Shown here one piece after another: positions 8,189 through 17,656 of a stretch of 64,000 bases of DNA. Under the pieces are notes generated by a model that worked only from the letters and a program-made list of their open reading frames with translations, was not told the origin of the DNA and ran no database searches. Both the position numbers and the translations under genes were made by a program. Source of the stretch: Algoriphagus sp. AK58 (GTDB lineage Bacteria; Bacteroidota; Bacteroidia; Cytophagales; Cyclobacteriaceae); NCBI RefSeq assembly GCF_014324365.1, contig NZ_QEIG01000010.1:62001-126000 (forward strand), read 5' to 3'. How positions within the stretch are numbered: the stretch's first letter is position 1; each line of letters begins with the position of its first letter.

Positions 8189-11134
8189 ATGCTTTCAGAC
8201 CAACCTAACCTAGTACCTCATTTAGAAAAACTGGCCACCCAATTGGAGGGCAGTTTGCAGTTTGACCGACTCACCCGGACCCTGTACGCCACCGATGCAT
8301 CTGTCTATCGGGAGATGCCCTTGGCAGTCGCTTTTCCTAAGTCAGAGTCGGATATCCAAAAATTGATTCACTTCGCCACCGAGCACGGCACTTCCCTGAT
8401 TCCCAGGACCGCGGGCACTTCCCTCGCCGGACAATGCGTGGGAAACGGCATTGTGGTTGACGTTTCCAAGCATTTCACTCAAATCCTGGAATTCAATAAA
8501 GAAGAGCGCTGGGTTCGCGTGCAGCCAGGTGTGGTTCGAGATGAGCTGAACCGTTACCTCAAGCCGCATGGTCTATTTTTCAGTCCGATCACTTCCACTG
8601 CCAACCGGGCGATGATCGGAGGGATGGTTGGGAATAATTCTTCCGGGACAACTTCCATCGTCTACGGAGTGACTCGTGATAAGGTGATTTCTCTGAATAC
8701 CATTCTCAGTGACGGGAAAAAGGTGGTTTTTGGAGAGATCTCCCAAGACGATTTTGACCGGAAGTGTGGACAAAAAGACCTCGAAGGAACGATTTACAGG
8801 CAGATTTTCGACGAACTCAATAACCCTGAAATCAGGGAGGAAATCCAAGCCCAATTTCCTAAAAAGTCCATCCACCGACGCAATACTGGCTATGCGGTGG
8901 ATGAATTGCTAAAGGCCGAACTTTTTGAAGGAAAGGATAAATTCAACTTCTGTAAGTTGTTGGCGGGTTCGGAGGGAACTTTGGCCTTTACCACCGAAAT
9001 TAAAATCAGTCTCGATCCGCTTCCAGATCCAGTGGAGATTGTGGTGGCAGCCCATTTTGAAAGCATACACGAAAGCATGAAATCCGCTCAGGTTGCAATG
9101 AAGCATCCTGCGACTGCGGTGGAACTGATGGATAAAATCATCTTGGACTGTACCAAGGAAAGTATCGAATACTCCAAAAACCGCTACTTCGTCGAGGGAG
9201 ATCCTAAGGCGATTTTGATGATCGAGTTTCGGGGAAAAACGCTGGAAGAGGCCATGGCCAAAGGGGAGGCGCTTGTCGCTGATTTGAAGGCAGGTGGCTA
9301 TGGCTATGCCTACCCGATCATTGAGCCTGCCCGAGTGGCGTCTGCTTGGGCGCTTCGTGCAGCTGGTTTGGGACTTTTGGGAAACATTCCCGGCGATCCA
9401 AAAGCGGTGGCTTGTATTGAAGATACCGCCGTGGATATCGAGGATTTGGCAGATTACATTGATGAGTTGGATGAGATTCTGAAAGGATTCAACCAAAATC
9501 CGGTTCACTATGCCCACGCAGGTGCAGGAGAGATCCACATGCGTCCGATTTTGGATTTGAAAAAGGCCGAGGATGTGGAGGAATTCTACCAGATTTCGTT
9601 GGCTTCGGCCAAGTTGGTGAAGAAGTATCAGGGATCGCTTTCCGGCGAACATGGAGATGGACGAGTGCGAGCGGCTTTTATTCCCTTGATGGTGGGGGAA
9701 AAGAACTATGAGCTTTTCCGCCGAATCAAATACACCTGGGACCCAAAAAACATCTTCAATCCCGGCAAAATCGTAGATGCCGCCCCGATGAATAAGTTCC
9801 TGCGCTATGAGCCGGGAATGGTCACTCCGGAGCATGAGACGGTATTTGATTACTCTGCCGATGGAGGCATTCTTCGATTGGCGGAGAAATGTAACGGTTC
9901 GGGTGACTGCCGCAAGCTCCCAGGTTCGGGCGGGACCATGTGTCCGAGCTTTATGGCAACTCGCAACGAACGTGATACCGTTCGAGGTAGAGCAAACACC
10001 CTTCGTGAGTTCTTGACTTTGGATAAAAAGGAGAATGCCTTCGACCATCCTGAGATCAAAGAAGCCTTGGATCTTTGTCTGAGTTGTAAAGGCTGTACGG
10101 CAGAGTGTCCTTCCGGAGTAGACATGGCCAGCATGAAAGCGGAATTTCTTTATCAATACCAAAAAACGAATGGAGTTCCACTTCGCTCCAAGGCTTTTGC
10201 CTATATCAATGAGTTAAATGAATTGGGAGCCAAGGTGCCCGGAATCGCCAATTTTTTCCTAAGCAATTCATTTACAGGAGGATTAATGAAGTCGATTTTG
10301 GGAGTAGCTCCGACTCGTAATTTACCTGCAATCAGCCCGATCAGTCTGAGAAAGTGGTACAAAAAGAACTACGCGTCTTTGCCCGGACCTGCAAAAATGA
10401 TCAAATCGGTGTACTTTTTCGTTGATGAATTCACCAACCATAACGATACCCAAATCGGTATCAAGGCAATTTCTCTATTGAAGAAACTCGGTTACGAAGT
10501 CAAAGTGGTTGATCATGAGGAAAGCGGAAGGTCCGCGCTTTCAAAAGGATTGTTGAAGAAAGCCAAAAAACATGCGGAATCAAACGTCCGAACTTTTGAG
10601 AAATTGATCGATGGCAATACCCCGTTGATTGGATTAGAACCATCGGCTATTTTGAGTTTTCGGGATGAATATCCGCGGATTGTCAGTCCGGATTTGGTGC
10701 CTGCGGCAAAGAAACTCAAGTTTCATGTCAAGCTGATCGACGAGTTTCTGGGTCAGGAATTGGCGGCAGGAAACATCAAACCGGAGTCATTCACCTCCAA
10801 AACCCAAAAGATCAAGCTGCATGGGCATTGCCATCAAAAGGCGCTTTCTTCGTTGACTTGGACGCAAAAAATACTTTCGCTTCCCGCTAACTACACGGTT
10901 GAAACGATCCCAAGTGGTTGCTGCGGGATGGCGGGTAGCTTTGGTTATGAGGTAGAGCATTTTGAATTGTCTCAGCAAGTAGGGGAGTTGGTGCTGTTTC
11001 CGGCGGTAAGAAAAGCCGAAGCAGATACAGTCATCGCTGCGCCGGGTACTTCTTGCCGTCATCAAATTGCCGATGGGACTGGTCGAAAAGCGAAGCATCC
11101 CGTGGAGATACTTTGGGAAGCACTTAACCTTTGA
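8189..11134 (+). CDS. FAD/Fe-S D-lactate or D-2-hydroxyacid dehydrogenase (Dld/YdiJ type)
   Basis: A 981-residue fusion enzyme. The N-terminal FAD-binding domain (about 20-260) contains PRTAGTSLAGQ and MVGNNSSGT. A FAD-linked oxidase C-terminal domain follows to about 560. A two-cluster ferredoxin region comes next (CNGSGDCRK and CLSCKGCTAECPSG). The C-terminus carries a CCG-type domain with SGCCGMAGSFGYE. The architecture equals the YdiJ and Dld-II enzymes, which oxidise D-lactate or D-2-hydroxyglutarate and pass electrons onward. The frame is open to 8144, but the conserved protein starts at MLSDQPNLVPH, so 8189 is chosen. The stop codon lies inside a palindromic repeat. Confidence 0.88.
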   Translation: MLSDQPNLVPHLEKLATQLEGSLQFDRLTRTLYATDASVYREMPLAVAFPKSESDIQKLIHFATEHGTSLIPRTAGTSLAGQCVGNGIVVDVSKHFTQILEFNKEERWVRVQPGVVRDELNRYLKPHGLFFSPITSTANRAMIGGMVGNNSSGTTSIVYGVTRDKVISLNTILSDGKKVVFGEISQDDFDRKCGQKDLEGTIYRQIFDELNNPEIREEIQAQFPKKSIHRRNTGYAVDELLKAELFEGKDKFNFCKLLAGSEGTLAFTTEIKISLDPLPDPVEIVVAAHFESIHESMKSAQVAMKHPATAVELMDKIILDCTKESIEYSKNRYFVEGDPKAILMIEFRGKTLEEAMAKGEALVADLKAGGYGYAYPIIEPARVASAWALRAAGLGLLGNIPGDPKAVACIEDTAVDIEDLADYIDELDEILKGFNQNPVHYAHAGAGEIHMRPILDLKKAEDVEEFYQISLASAKLVKKYQGSLSGEHGDGRVRAAFIPLMVGEKNYELFRRIKYTWDPKNIFNPGKIVDAAPMNKFLRYEPGMVTPEHETVFDYSADGGILRLAEKCNGSGDCRKLPGSGGTMCPSFMATRNERDTVRGRANTLREFLTLDKKENAFDHPEIKEALDLCLSCKGCTAECPSGVDMASMKAEFLYQYQKTNGVPLRSKAFAYINELNELGAKVPGIANFFLSNSFTGGLMKSILGVAPTRNLPAISPISLRKWYKKNYASLPGPAKMIKSVYFFVDEFTNHNDTQIGIKAISLLKKLGYEVKVVDHEESGRSALSKGLLKKAKKHAESNVRTFEKLIDGNTPLIGLEPSAILSFRDEYPRIVSPDLVPAAKKLKFHVKLIDEFLGQELAAGNIKPESFTSKTQKIKLHGHCHQKALSSLTWTQKILSLPANYTVETIPSGCCGMAGSFGYEVEHFELSQQVGELVLFPAVRKAEADTVIAAPGTSCRHQIADGTGRKAKHPVEILWEALNL

Positions 11135-11156
11135 GGTTTTCAATACCTCGAAGGTT
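11126..11156. repeat. Palindromic intergenic repeat, copy 2
   Basis: AACCTTTGAGGT (11126-11137) pairs with ACCTCGAAGGTT (11145-11156), with one wobble position. The core is the same as in the element at 295-329. The stop codon of the dehydrogenase is inside the left arm. Confidence 0.75.
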
Positions 11157-11174
11157 TTAAATAAAAATTAGCGT

Positions 11175-11270
11175 AGAAATACGGTCGAAATTCAATAGAA
11201 ATACAGCCTTCGGCTGAAATACACACCTCAGATTTTGTTATCCTGCTTCTCCAGAAGCAGGATTTTTTTT
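11175..11270. repeat. Long direct repeat, copy A (left flank of toxin-antitoxin cassette)
   Basis: A 96-bp segment beginning AGAAATACGGT, with a small dyad CAGCCTTCGGCTG in the middle and a terminator-like hairpin at its end. It matches 12003-12098 with roughly nine substitutions and one single-base indel by eye, about 90% identity. It ends directly at the stop codon of the PIN toxin. Confidence 0.85.
11241..11270 (+). terminator. Rho-independent terminator inside repeat copy A
   Basis: TCCTGCTTCT (11241-11250) and AGAAGCAGGA (11253-11262) form a perfect 10-bp stem with a 2-base gap, followed by eight T. It is oriented to end the dehydrogenase transcript. Confidence 0.8.
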
Positions 11271-11684
11271 CTAAAGCCTTTCCAAAAACTGAATGGGTGT
11301 CAAAATTGGAAGTTGAGGCTTGGAGTGCCTTAAAAATTTCTGATCATTTGTTACAATTCCTTCCATTTCAGAATTGATAGCGATAAAGTAGTGAATAGCA
11401 TCCTCTAAGTCATCAAAATCAGATTCAATGGCACTAAGTACCTCATATTTTGAGCCTTCCAAAAAGTCAAATCTTTTAGCAATTACACCTGCAATTTCTT
11501 TAGTCACTTCCAAACCTTTTGCAAGCTCGAGGTAATAACAGCAAGTTTGGAGCACTGAAATCGAGATAAAGCCATGAATCTTTCTCTCTTCAAGTTTTAG
11601 GAAAAATTCATTTAATCGATCTTGGTCGGGGCTTCTTTCCAGAAAGAAATCCAAGATCACATTTACATCAAAGAAGATCTTCAT
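11271..11684 (-). CDS. VapC-like PIN-domain toxin
   Basis: A 137-residue PIN-domain protein, predicted to be an RNase toxin that needs Mg2+. It begins MKIFFDVNVILDFFLER with the first catalytic Asp at residue 6. Further acidic positions are in DFDDLEDAIHYF and in VTNDQKFL, the expected later PIN motifs. A start at 11708 is possible. However, MKIFFDVN at 11684 fits the family and overlaps the antitoxin end by 17 bp, which is typical of coupled pairs. The stop abuts repeat copy A. The RNA target is unknown. Confidence 0.85.
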   Translation of the reverse strand: MKIFFDVNVILDFFLERSPDQDRLNEFFLKLEERKIHGFISISVLQTCCYYLELAKGLEVTKEIAGVIAKRFDFLEGSKYEVLSAIESDFDDLEDAIHYFIAINSEMEGIVTNDQKFLRHSKPQLPILTPIQFLERL

Positions 11685-11940
11685 AGCCCCATTTTTTGGC
11701 TTTGGCACGGTAGTACTCCTCTTTCCAATCTATTCCTTCAGGAAATTCGACCTTGGATTTCGGCAGTGACTTCATGTACTCCACCAACGTCATCCCATTG
11801 GGCAAAGGCGGACGCGGCTTTAGAAGGGTCTCAAAATGCTCCTGCACCAAATCCGACACGCTTCGGTCTTTGGACTCGGCGTAGGCTTTGATTTTTTCCA
11901 GCAGCTTTTCCTCGATGGTGATGTTGAGCTTCTTTTTCAT
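11668..11940 (-). CDS. VapB-like ribbon-helix-helix antitoxin (DUF6364-like)
   Basis: A 90-residue protein. Residues 1-40 (KKLNITIEEKLLEKIKAYAE then SVSDLVQEHFE) resemble a ribbon-helix-helix DNA-binding fold. The charged C-terminus (DWKEEYYRAKAKKWGYEDLL) is likely to wrap the PIN toxin. It precedes and overlaps the toxin gene, so it should be the antitoxin and autorepressor. A perfect 12-bp palindrome lies about 43 bp upstream. Confidence 0.8.
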   Translation of the reverse strand: MKKKLNITIEEKLLEKIKAYAESKDRSVSDLVQEHFETLLKPRPPLPNGMTLVEYMKSLPKSKVEFPEGIDWKEEYYRAKAKKWGYEDLL

Positions 11941-11982
11941 CGTATGCGTATGAATGCCCTAATGTACGTATAAATGACTGGA

Positions 11983-11994
11983 AATGATATCATT
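11983..11994. promoter_or_regulatory. Candidate operator of the PIN toxin-antitoxin pair
   Basis: AATGATATCATT is a perfect 12-bp palindrome upstream of the antitoxin start at 11940. Ribbon-helix-helix antitoxins usually bind such a site in their own promoter. No convincing TAnnTTTG box was found here. Confidence 0.4.
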
Positions 11995-12002
11995 CTAAAA
12001 TC

Positions 12003-12098
12003 AGAAATACGGTGGAAATTCGATAGACATACAGCCTTCAGCTGAAATACACTACCTCAGATTCTTTTATCCTGCTTCTCTGGAAGCAGGATTTTTTC
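12003..12098. repeat. Long direct repeat, copy B (right flank of toxin-antitoxin cassette)
   Basis: The second copy of the 96-bp element of 11175-11270, in the same orientation and 828 bp away. It contains the middle dyad (CAGCCTTCAGCTG, one change) and the terminal hairpin. It ends two bases before the stop codon of the alpha-glucuronidase gene. Confidence 0.85.
12070..12098 (+). terminator. Terminator-like hairpin inside repeat copy B
   Basis: TCCTGCTTC (12070-12078) and GAAGCAGGA (12083-12091) form a 9-bp stem with a 4-base loop followed by T6. It points rightward, although the genes on both sides read leftward. It therefore looks like a carried-over copy rather than a terminator in use. 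Confidence 0.6.
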
Positions 12099-12100
12099 TT

Positions 12101-14260
12101 TTACCACCTCGGCCGAATCCCAGGCGCGGTGGGAAATCTCAGGCTTTTGTAATACTCCAAATCTCCCTCGGGCTGTTCGATTTCGCTTGGAAATGGTCTG
12201 TTGGAAATAGACTGAAAATACAGCAGACAGGCATTTCTCCACCATTCGGCTTCTTGGACTTGGATTCCAAGAAGTTGACTCACATGGGAAAATTGCTCTG
12301 GATCGATCGCACCATTGAGGCTTTCCCAAGTAGCTTTCATAGTTCTGGCACTTTTTACGCCTTGATCGTAGTGAAGCCCGATTTCCTCCCAAAGTGTTTT
12401 TCCGGATTTCATGGTGTAGTCCCAAGGCAGATGATGAAACCAAAGCAGGTATTTCTCAGGAATCTGTTCCGAGTCAGACCAAGCCTGGATGATCTCTGGC
12501 GCGTATTGTTCCAAAGCTTTGCTTCCTGTGGCAGTGCGGTCAAAACCAATTCCCAAACTATCGGCACGGTGATAATAAAGCGCTGTCCAATCCGCTCTTC
12601 CACCAGTCACCCAAGGTCCTGGTCCGTAGTGATGATCCCATCCCATGATGTGATGCAAGCCAAGCGGAGTCATGTAGTTGACAGCTGCTTCGTGGGAATT
12701 GAGCATGATTTCCTTGATTTTGACCAGATTTTCGGGATTTTGACCAAAGGTTAGCTTGGCCCATTCCTCAGCGATCTGCTCCGAACTCAAGTATGGATCC
12801 CAAGCCAACCGCCCAAAAGCATACCAGTTGGCTTGGCCAAAGAGATGCCCGGTCCAATTGCGGTCCGTGCCGATATTGGACACGCCGGCCATGAGGGTGA
12901 GCTTTTGACCGGAGTCCGAACCGTCCACAATTCCCGCAACGGTGGCTTCGGAGCTAGGGCGGTAGGTTTTACTCTCCAGCACTTCCTTCCACATTGGAGA
13001 AAGGAAGACAAGCTGGGTAGCCTGACCGAGGTATTCTTGAGTGATTTGAAACTCAACTCCCAGATTGGTTTGTTTCACTGCCCCAAAAAGTGGGTGGAAA
13101 GGCTCTCTTGGCTGGAAATCAATCGCGCCATTTTTGACCTGAATGATCACATTCTCACGAAATTTTCCATCCAAAGGCACAAATTCTAGATTGGCTTGCT
13201 TGTGCCTGTCTTCGTCGATTTCGTGAGAATAGACAAAAGCCCTCCAGATCAGCACTCCGCCATGCAGGGCCAAAGCATCGGCAAGCATATTGGCACCTTC
13301 TGCATGCGTTCGCTGGTATTCATGCGGCCCGGGTTGTCCTTCGGAATTTGCCTTGACGAGGTATCCCCCAAAGTCGGGAATGTGCTGATACATTTCGTTG
13401 GTCTTCTTTTTCCAAAAAGCAATCACCTCCGGATCGAGCGGATCGGCGGTTTTGAGTCCTCCGATTTCTATAGGAGCGGAGAAACGGGCCGTTAGAAAAA
13501 CTTTGATGCCGTAGGGTCGGAAGATATCGGCCAGCACTTTGGCCTTTTTCATAAAGTCCGTGGTCAAAATCCTTGCATTGGCGTTTACATTGGTCAATGA
13601 GACCGCATTGATGCCGATACTCGCATTGGCGCGGGCATAGTCGATATATCTCGGATCGATATATCCAGGCAGCCGGTGCCAGTCCCAAATCGAGAAACCT
13701 GCATAGCCTCGCTCTACCGTTCGGTCCAGATTATCCCAATGGTTAAGCATGCGAAGCTGGATTTTCGGGCTTTCCATTTTTACTTTATTCAAGTCAAAAC
13801 TTCCGCTTTGTAGGCTTTTGAGCCAGTCAAAAACTCCATAAAGGACTCCTACAGGTCGATTCCCAACGATCGTGAAGTAAGTTTTTCCCTGAAAAATAAC
13901 CGGCCCCATCCAGTAACCATCTTCCCCCAGATTTCGGATGGTCACCTGATCCTGAAGCCCAAAAACCTGAGCCAATTCCTCCCGCGTTCCCAGCCAAACC
14001 TGGGTTTGGTTCAGTCGCTCGGTGGAGAAAACTGGCGCTTTTCCGGTCATTTTGGGAGCAGCGAGTTGAAGCTCTTTTTGGATGGCCTCGTAGGTGGGAT
14101 TTTTCCCGAAAAAAAAGATGCCTGAGAAAAGTCGATCTGCTTCCGAGCGCATAATTGAATTTTCGATCGGTCGGTAGTCGAGCCAAAGTTCGTAGCCATC
14201 CTTGGCGAAATTGGGCAACGAAAAAATCAGCAGCAGCACTAGAATCAGGTATTTCTTCAT
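12101..14260 (-). CDS. aguA: Secreted GH67 alpha-glucuronidase
   Basis: A 719-residue protein with a signal peptide (MKKYLILVLLLIFSLPNFA) and the full glycoside hydrolase family 67 layout. Signature stretches are IWDWHRLPGYIDPRY, VKANSEGQPGPHEY (the acid Glu region) and VKNGAIDFQPREP (the catalytic Asp/Glu region). GWDHHYGPGPW and GIGFDRTATGS follow in the C-terminal domain. The family removes 4-O-methylglucuronic acid from the ends of xylo-oligosaccharides. The frame is open to 14341, but the signal peptide fixes the start at 14260. No xylanase, xylosidase or SusCD gene is nearby, so it stands alone. Confidence 0.92.
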   Translation of the reverse strand: MKKYLILVLLLIFSLPNFAKDGYELWLDYRPIENSIMRSEADRLFSGIFFFGKNPTYEAIQKELQLAAPKMTGKAPVFSTERLNQTQVWLGTREELAQVFGLQDQVTIRNLGEDGYWMGPVIFQGKTYFTIVGNRPVGVLYGVFDWLKSLQSGSFDLNKVKMESPKIQLRMLNHWDNLDRTVERGYAGFSIWDWHRLPGYIDPRYIDYARANASIGINAVSLTNVNANARILTTDFMKKAKVLADIFRPYGIKVFLTARFSAPIEIGGLKTADPLDPEVIAFWKKKTNEMYQHIPDFGGYLVKANSEGQPGPHEYQRTHAEGANMLADALALHGGVLIWRAFVYSHEIDEDRHKQANLEFVPLDGKFRENVIIQVKNGAIDFQPREPFHPLFGAVKQTNLGVEFQITQEYLGQATQLVFLSPMWKEVLESKTYRPSSEATVAGIVDGSDSGQKLTLMAGVSNIGTDRNWTGHLFGQANWYAFGRLAWDPYLSSEQIAEEWAKLTFGQNPENLVKIKEIMLNSHEAAVNYMTPLGLHHIMGWDHHYGPGPWVTGGRADWTALYYHRADSLGIGFDRTATGSKALEQYAPEIIQAWSDSEQIPEKYLLWFHHLPWDYTMKSGKTLWEEIGLHYDQGVKSARTMKATWESLNGAIDPEQFSHVSQLLGIQVQEAEWWRNACLLYFQSISNRPFPSEIEQPEGDLEYYKSLRFPTAPGIRPRW

Positions 14261-14416
14261 GGGTTTATTGGTTTCGGGAGTTTGAAAATGGCCAAAAAGC
14301 CATGGAATTCCAATTGGTTTTACGCAGTCGATTCCTGACAATAATCGTCAAAGTGATTTTTTGGCTGTAGGAAAAAGGTCCTGCTTTCCTATCTTCGACC
14401 TGTTACTTTTTGACAC

Positions 14417-17400
14417 ATGAACCAGAAACCTTTCATCATCTACAAATCCTCAGCAGGCTCGGGTAAGACTTACACGCTTACTTTGGAATACCTCAAGTTG
14501 GCCCTGCAAAATCCAAGGTCAGGCTTTAAGCAGATTCTGGCTGTGACCTTCACCAATAAGGCCACAGCGGAAATGAAGGAGCGGATTTTGGAAGTCCTTG
14601 AGCGTCTGAGTCATGGGGTGAAGCAGGGGGAATTTTTGGATGAGGAGTTGATGAAACATCTAAAGTTGGATGAAAAGCAACTTCAAAGCAGGGCCCGAGA
14701 GACGCTTTTGAGCATTCTTCATGGTTATGGGTATTTTTCGGTCAGTACGATTGACTCTTTTTTCCAGAAAGTGATTCGATCCTTTGCGAGGGAAATGGAC
14801 CTGCAGGCCAAGTTTGACTTGGAGCTGGATACCGATGCAGTCTTGGAGCGATTGGTGGATCGAATTGTGGAGAAGGTGGCTCAGGATAAAAACTTGAGAG
14901 CATGGCTGATCGGCTATGCCGAGGAACAGATCGAGGAGGGAAAAACCTGGGATATCCGAAACGGCATCAAAGGTTTGGGCCGGGAGATTTTTCAGGAGCG
15001 ATTTAAGGCCTTTCGATCACTCTTTCAGGAAAGTGTGGCCCAGGAAGGTTTTTTAGGAGAATTCCGAAAGCAACTGCATGTTGAGCGTCGAAAACTGATC
15101 GCTGAGGCAGAAGAAATGAATGCAAAAGCTGAGTCGATTCGGGCTCAGTTTGGCTTGGAGTGGACGGATTTTAAAGGAGGATCGAGAAGTTTTGCTTTGC
15201 GATTTTCCCGATTGGGCGACCCGAAATTCCCTTTTCCTGAACTCACGGAAGTCATGCTTCGGGATTTGCCGGATTCCAACAATTGGTTTTCCAAGGGAGC
15301 GAAAAATGCACCCAACATTATTTCGGCAGTTGAAGCAGGCTTGAGTTCTATACTTTTTTCATGGCCAGAAAAAGTCCTTCACTGGAACACGCTTTCAGCC
15401 TTGCAGCGTAATCTGAACGCTTTCGGGGTCTTCCGAGACTTGATTTTGGAGCTTCGGGACCTGAAAGATGAAGAAAGTATTTTGCTGATTTCGGATGTCA
15501 ACGACTTTCTCAAGCAAATCACCGAAGGCAATGAGGCGCCTTTTATCTATGAAAAAATAGGTAATCAATACCGCCACTTTCTGATCGATGAGTTTCAGGA
15601 CACTTCAGATTTTCAGTGGTCCAGCTTTCGACCTTTGCTTGAAAACTCCCTAGCCTCCGGAAATACCAACCTGCTCGTGGGCGATGTAAAGCAATCCATC
15701 TATCGCTGGCGAGGAGGAAAATTAGAACTCCTTTTGAATGAAGTGCAGCGGCAGATTCGGGAGGATTTGATCGATGTGAAAAACTTGGATACCAACTTCC
15801 GAAGCCTACCGGGGATCATCGAGTTCAATAATGCGCTTTTTGAGCAGTTGCCTGCCTTGATGCAGTCCGGCATGCAGGACTATTTCGCAGTCGATGCCCA
15901 AAATCTCCTCAATGATGCATTTTTAGAAGTGGCTCAGAAGGTGCCTCAGAAGAAAAAGGATCTCGAGTTTCAGGGAAAAATTCACCTGGAGTTTACCGAA
16001 AAAAGCAACTCTAGAAGTTCGTCCGAGGATGAGGAAACAGAGGAAGATGAATCGGAAGAAACCGTTTTGGCAAAACTGCCCGGCTTGGTGATGCAGCTTC
16101 AGGATCAGGGCTATGGATTAAGCGATATTGCTTTTTTGGTGCGGAAAAATGCTCAGGGAGCTGAAATCGCCGATTATCTGATGAATTACCATCGGGAAAA
16201 TCCCGATTCGGGTTATCGCTTTGATGTGCTTTCAGAGGAATCCCTATTTATCGACAAATCTATTGCGGTCAAATGCCTCTTGGCCTTTTTGACCTATTTG
16301 AATAATCCATCTGACAAGGTTGCCTTGAAGACGCTTTGGCACTATTACGCTTTGCTTCATGAGATCGAACTGAGCCACTCGCTGTTTTACCATCATAGTC
16401 TTCCCGAATCCTTAAGAGAAAAAGAAAAGCAACTGTTTTCCATAGAAAGCAGCCTACTTCAGCTTCCTCTGGTTGAGTTGATGGAGGAGGGGCTTTCCTT
16501 TTTGGGTTTGACCGAAAAGCAGCAGGACTTGGCGTATGTCTCCGGATTCAAGGAGGCGGTGTTTGATTTTGTGAAAAAGAATCGAGCCGATCTGATGGGA
16601 TTCCTTGATTGGTGGGAGCTCAATAAGGGCAAGCGAACGGTGAAAATCCCAGAGGACCACGATGCGATGCGGATCCTGACGATTCACAAGTCTAAGGGCT
16701 TGCAGTACAAAGTGGTGATTATGCCGTTTTTGGACTGGAGAATTGTATCAAGCGGACAGCAAGCTCCCGTGATCTGGGCGCCGTATCAGTTGGGAAATCT
16801 GGAAACCGTTGTTCCACTCACGCATCAAAGCGTACTCAAAAACTCCCATTTCTCCGAATACTATGAGGATGAAGTTCGACTTGCTTACCTCGACTCGCTT
16901 AATATGCTTTATGTGGCATTTACCCGTGCGGAAGAAGTGATTTGGGGCTTTTCGGATTTTACGAGAAGTAAAGAAGGGGTTAAGCTCAACCAAACCGGAA
17001 ATGTACTTTACACGCTCTTTTCCACTGGTTTTCATATCCCTGATCCATCTGATCAGGGTTGGAATTCTGAAATGATGACCTTTGATTGGGGAGAGTGGGG
17101 GAGAAAAATTCCTCCGAAAGATCAAAAGCCGAAACCACCTTTGGGTTTGCGATGGGAGATTTTGGACTGGAAGGAAAAGCTCAAAACTCGGAATTATGCC
17201 TGGGACTTTTCCGAGGACGGTCTGCAGGCCAGAAATCAGAGAAAGCTGGGTGTGATTATTCATGAGCTTTTGGCTGATTCCCAAAGCTTGGAGGACGCCT
17301 TGCGATTGCTTCGTGAGTTTACTTTCGAAGGGCGGTGGGATGAGGCCACGGCTGAGGAAGTCAAAGTGCAATTGGAAATGCTGTTTGCCTTGGATCAGAT

Positions 17401-17656
17401 TCAGGATTGGTTTGGTCCTGCCTACCAGTCGCTTTCCGAACAGGGAATTTTGCTTCCCGGAGGAGCGCAAAAGCGTCCTGACCGAATCCTGATCGGAAAA
17501 GATCAAGCCTTGGTCATCGATTTTAAAACCGGAGAAAAGCGGGAAACCCACCTCCAGCAAGTGAAAGAATACATGGGCTTGGTTGCCAAACTGAGTCAAC
17601 TCCCGGTCAAAGGCTATCTGTGCTATCTCGAACCCACTGAAATTTTGGAAGTATGA
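14417..17656 (+). CDS. addA: AddA-like helicase-nuclease subunit (UvrD family)
   Basis: A 1079-residue UvrD-type helicase with a C-terminal PD-(D/E)xK nuclease. Walker A AGSGKT is at residues 13-18. The frame continues with AVTFTNKATAEMKER (motif Ia), LIDEFQDTSDFQW (motif II), DVKQSIYRWRGG (motif III), TIHKSKGLQ (motif V) and YVAFTRAEE (motif VI). The nuclease site VIDFKTGEK has Asp1035 and Lys1037. It is the motor and nuclease half of AddAB, which resects double-strand breaks for RecA loading. It overlaps addB by 4 bp (ATGA). Confidence 0.9.
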   Translation: MNQKPFIIYKSSAGSGKTYTLTLEYLKLALQNPRSGFKQILAVTFTNKATAEMKERILEVLERLSHGVKQGEFLDEELMKHLKLDEKQLQSRARETLLSILHGYGYFSVSTIDSFFQKVIRSFAREMDLQAKFDLELDTDAVLERLVDRIVEKVAQDKNLRAWLIGYAEEQIEEGKTWDIRNGIKGLGREIFQERFKAFRSLFQESVAQEGFLGEFRKQLHVERRKLIAEAEEMNAKAESIRAQFGLEWTDFKGGSRSFALRFSRLGDPKFPFPELTEVMLRDLPDSNNWFSKGAKNAPNIISAVEAGLSSILFSWPEKVLHWNTLSALQRNLNAFGVFRDLILELRDLKDEESILLISDVNDFLKQITEGNEAPFIYEKIGNQYRHFLIDEFQDTSDFQWSSFRPLLENSLASGNTNLLVGDVKQSIYRWRGGKLELLLNEVQRQIREDLIDVKNLDTNFRSLPGIIEFNNALFEQLPALMQSGMQDYFAVDAQNLLNDAFLEVAQKVPQKKKDLEFQGKIHLEFTEKSNSRSSSEDEETEEDESEETVLAKLPGLVMQLQDQGYGLSDIAFLVRKNAQGAEIADYLMNYHRENPDSGYRFDVLSEESLFIDKSIAVKCLLAFLTYLNNPSDKVALKTLWHYYALLHEIELSHSLFYHHSLPESLREKEKQLFSIESSLLQLPLVELMEEGLSFLGLTEKQQDLAYVSGFKEAVFDFVKKNRADLMGFLDWWELNKGKRTVKIPEDHDAMRILTIHKSKGLQYKVVIMPFLDWRIVSSGQQAPVIWAPYQLGNLETVVPLTHQSVLKNSHFSEYYEDEVRLAYLDSLNMLYVAFTRAEEVIWGFSDFTRSKEGVKLNQTGNVLYTLFSTGFHIPDPSDQGWNSEMMTFDWGEWGRKIPPKDQKPKPPLGLRWEILDWKEKLKTRNYAWDFSEDGLQARNQRKLGVIIHELLADSQSLEDALRLLREFTFEGRWDEATAEEVKVQLEMLFALDQIQDWFGPAYQSLSEQGILLPGGAQKRPDRILIGKDQALVIDFKTGEKRETHLQQVKEYMGLVAKLSQLPVKGYLCYLEPTEILEV

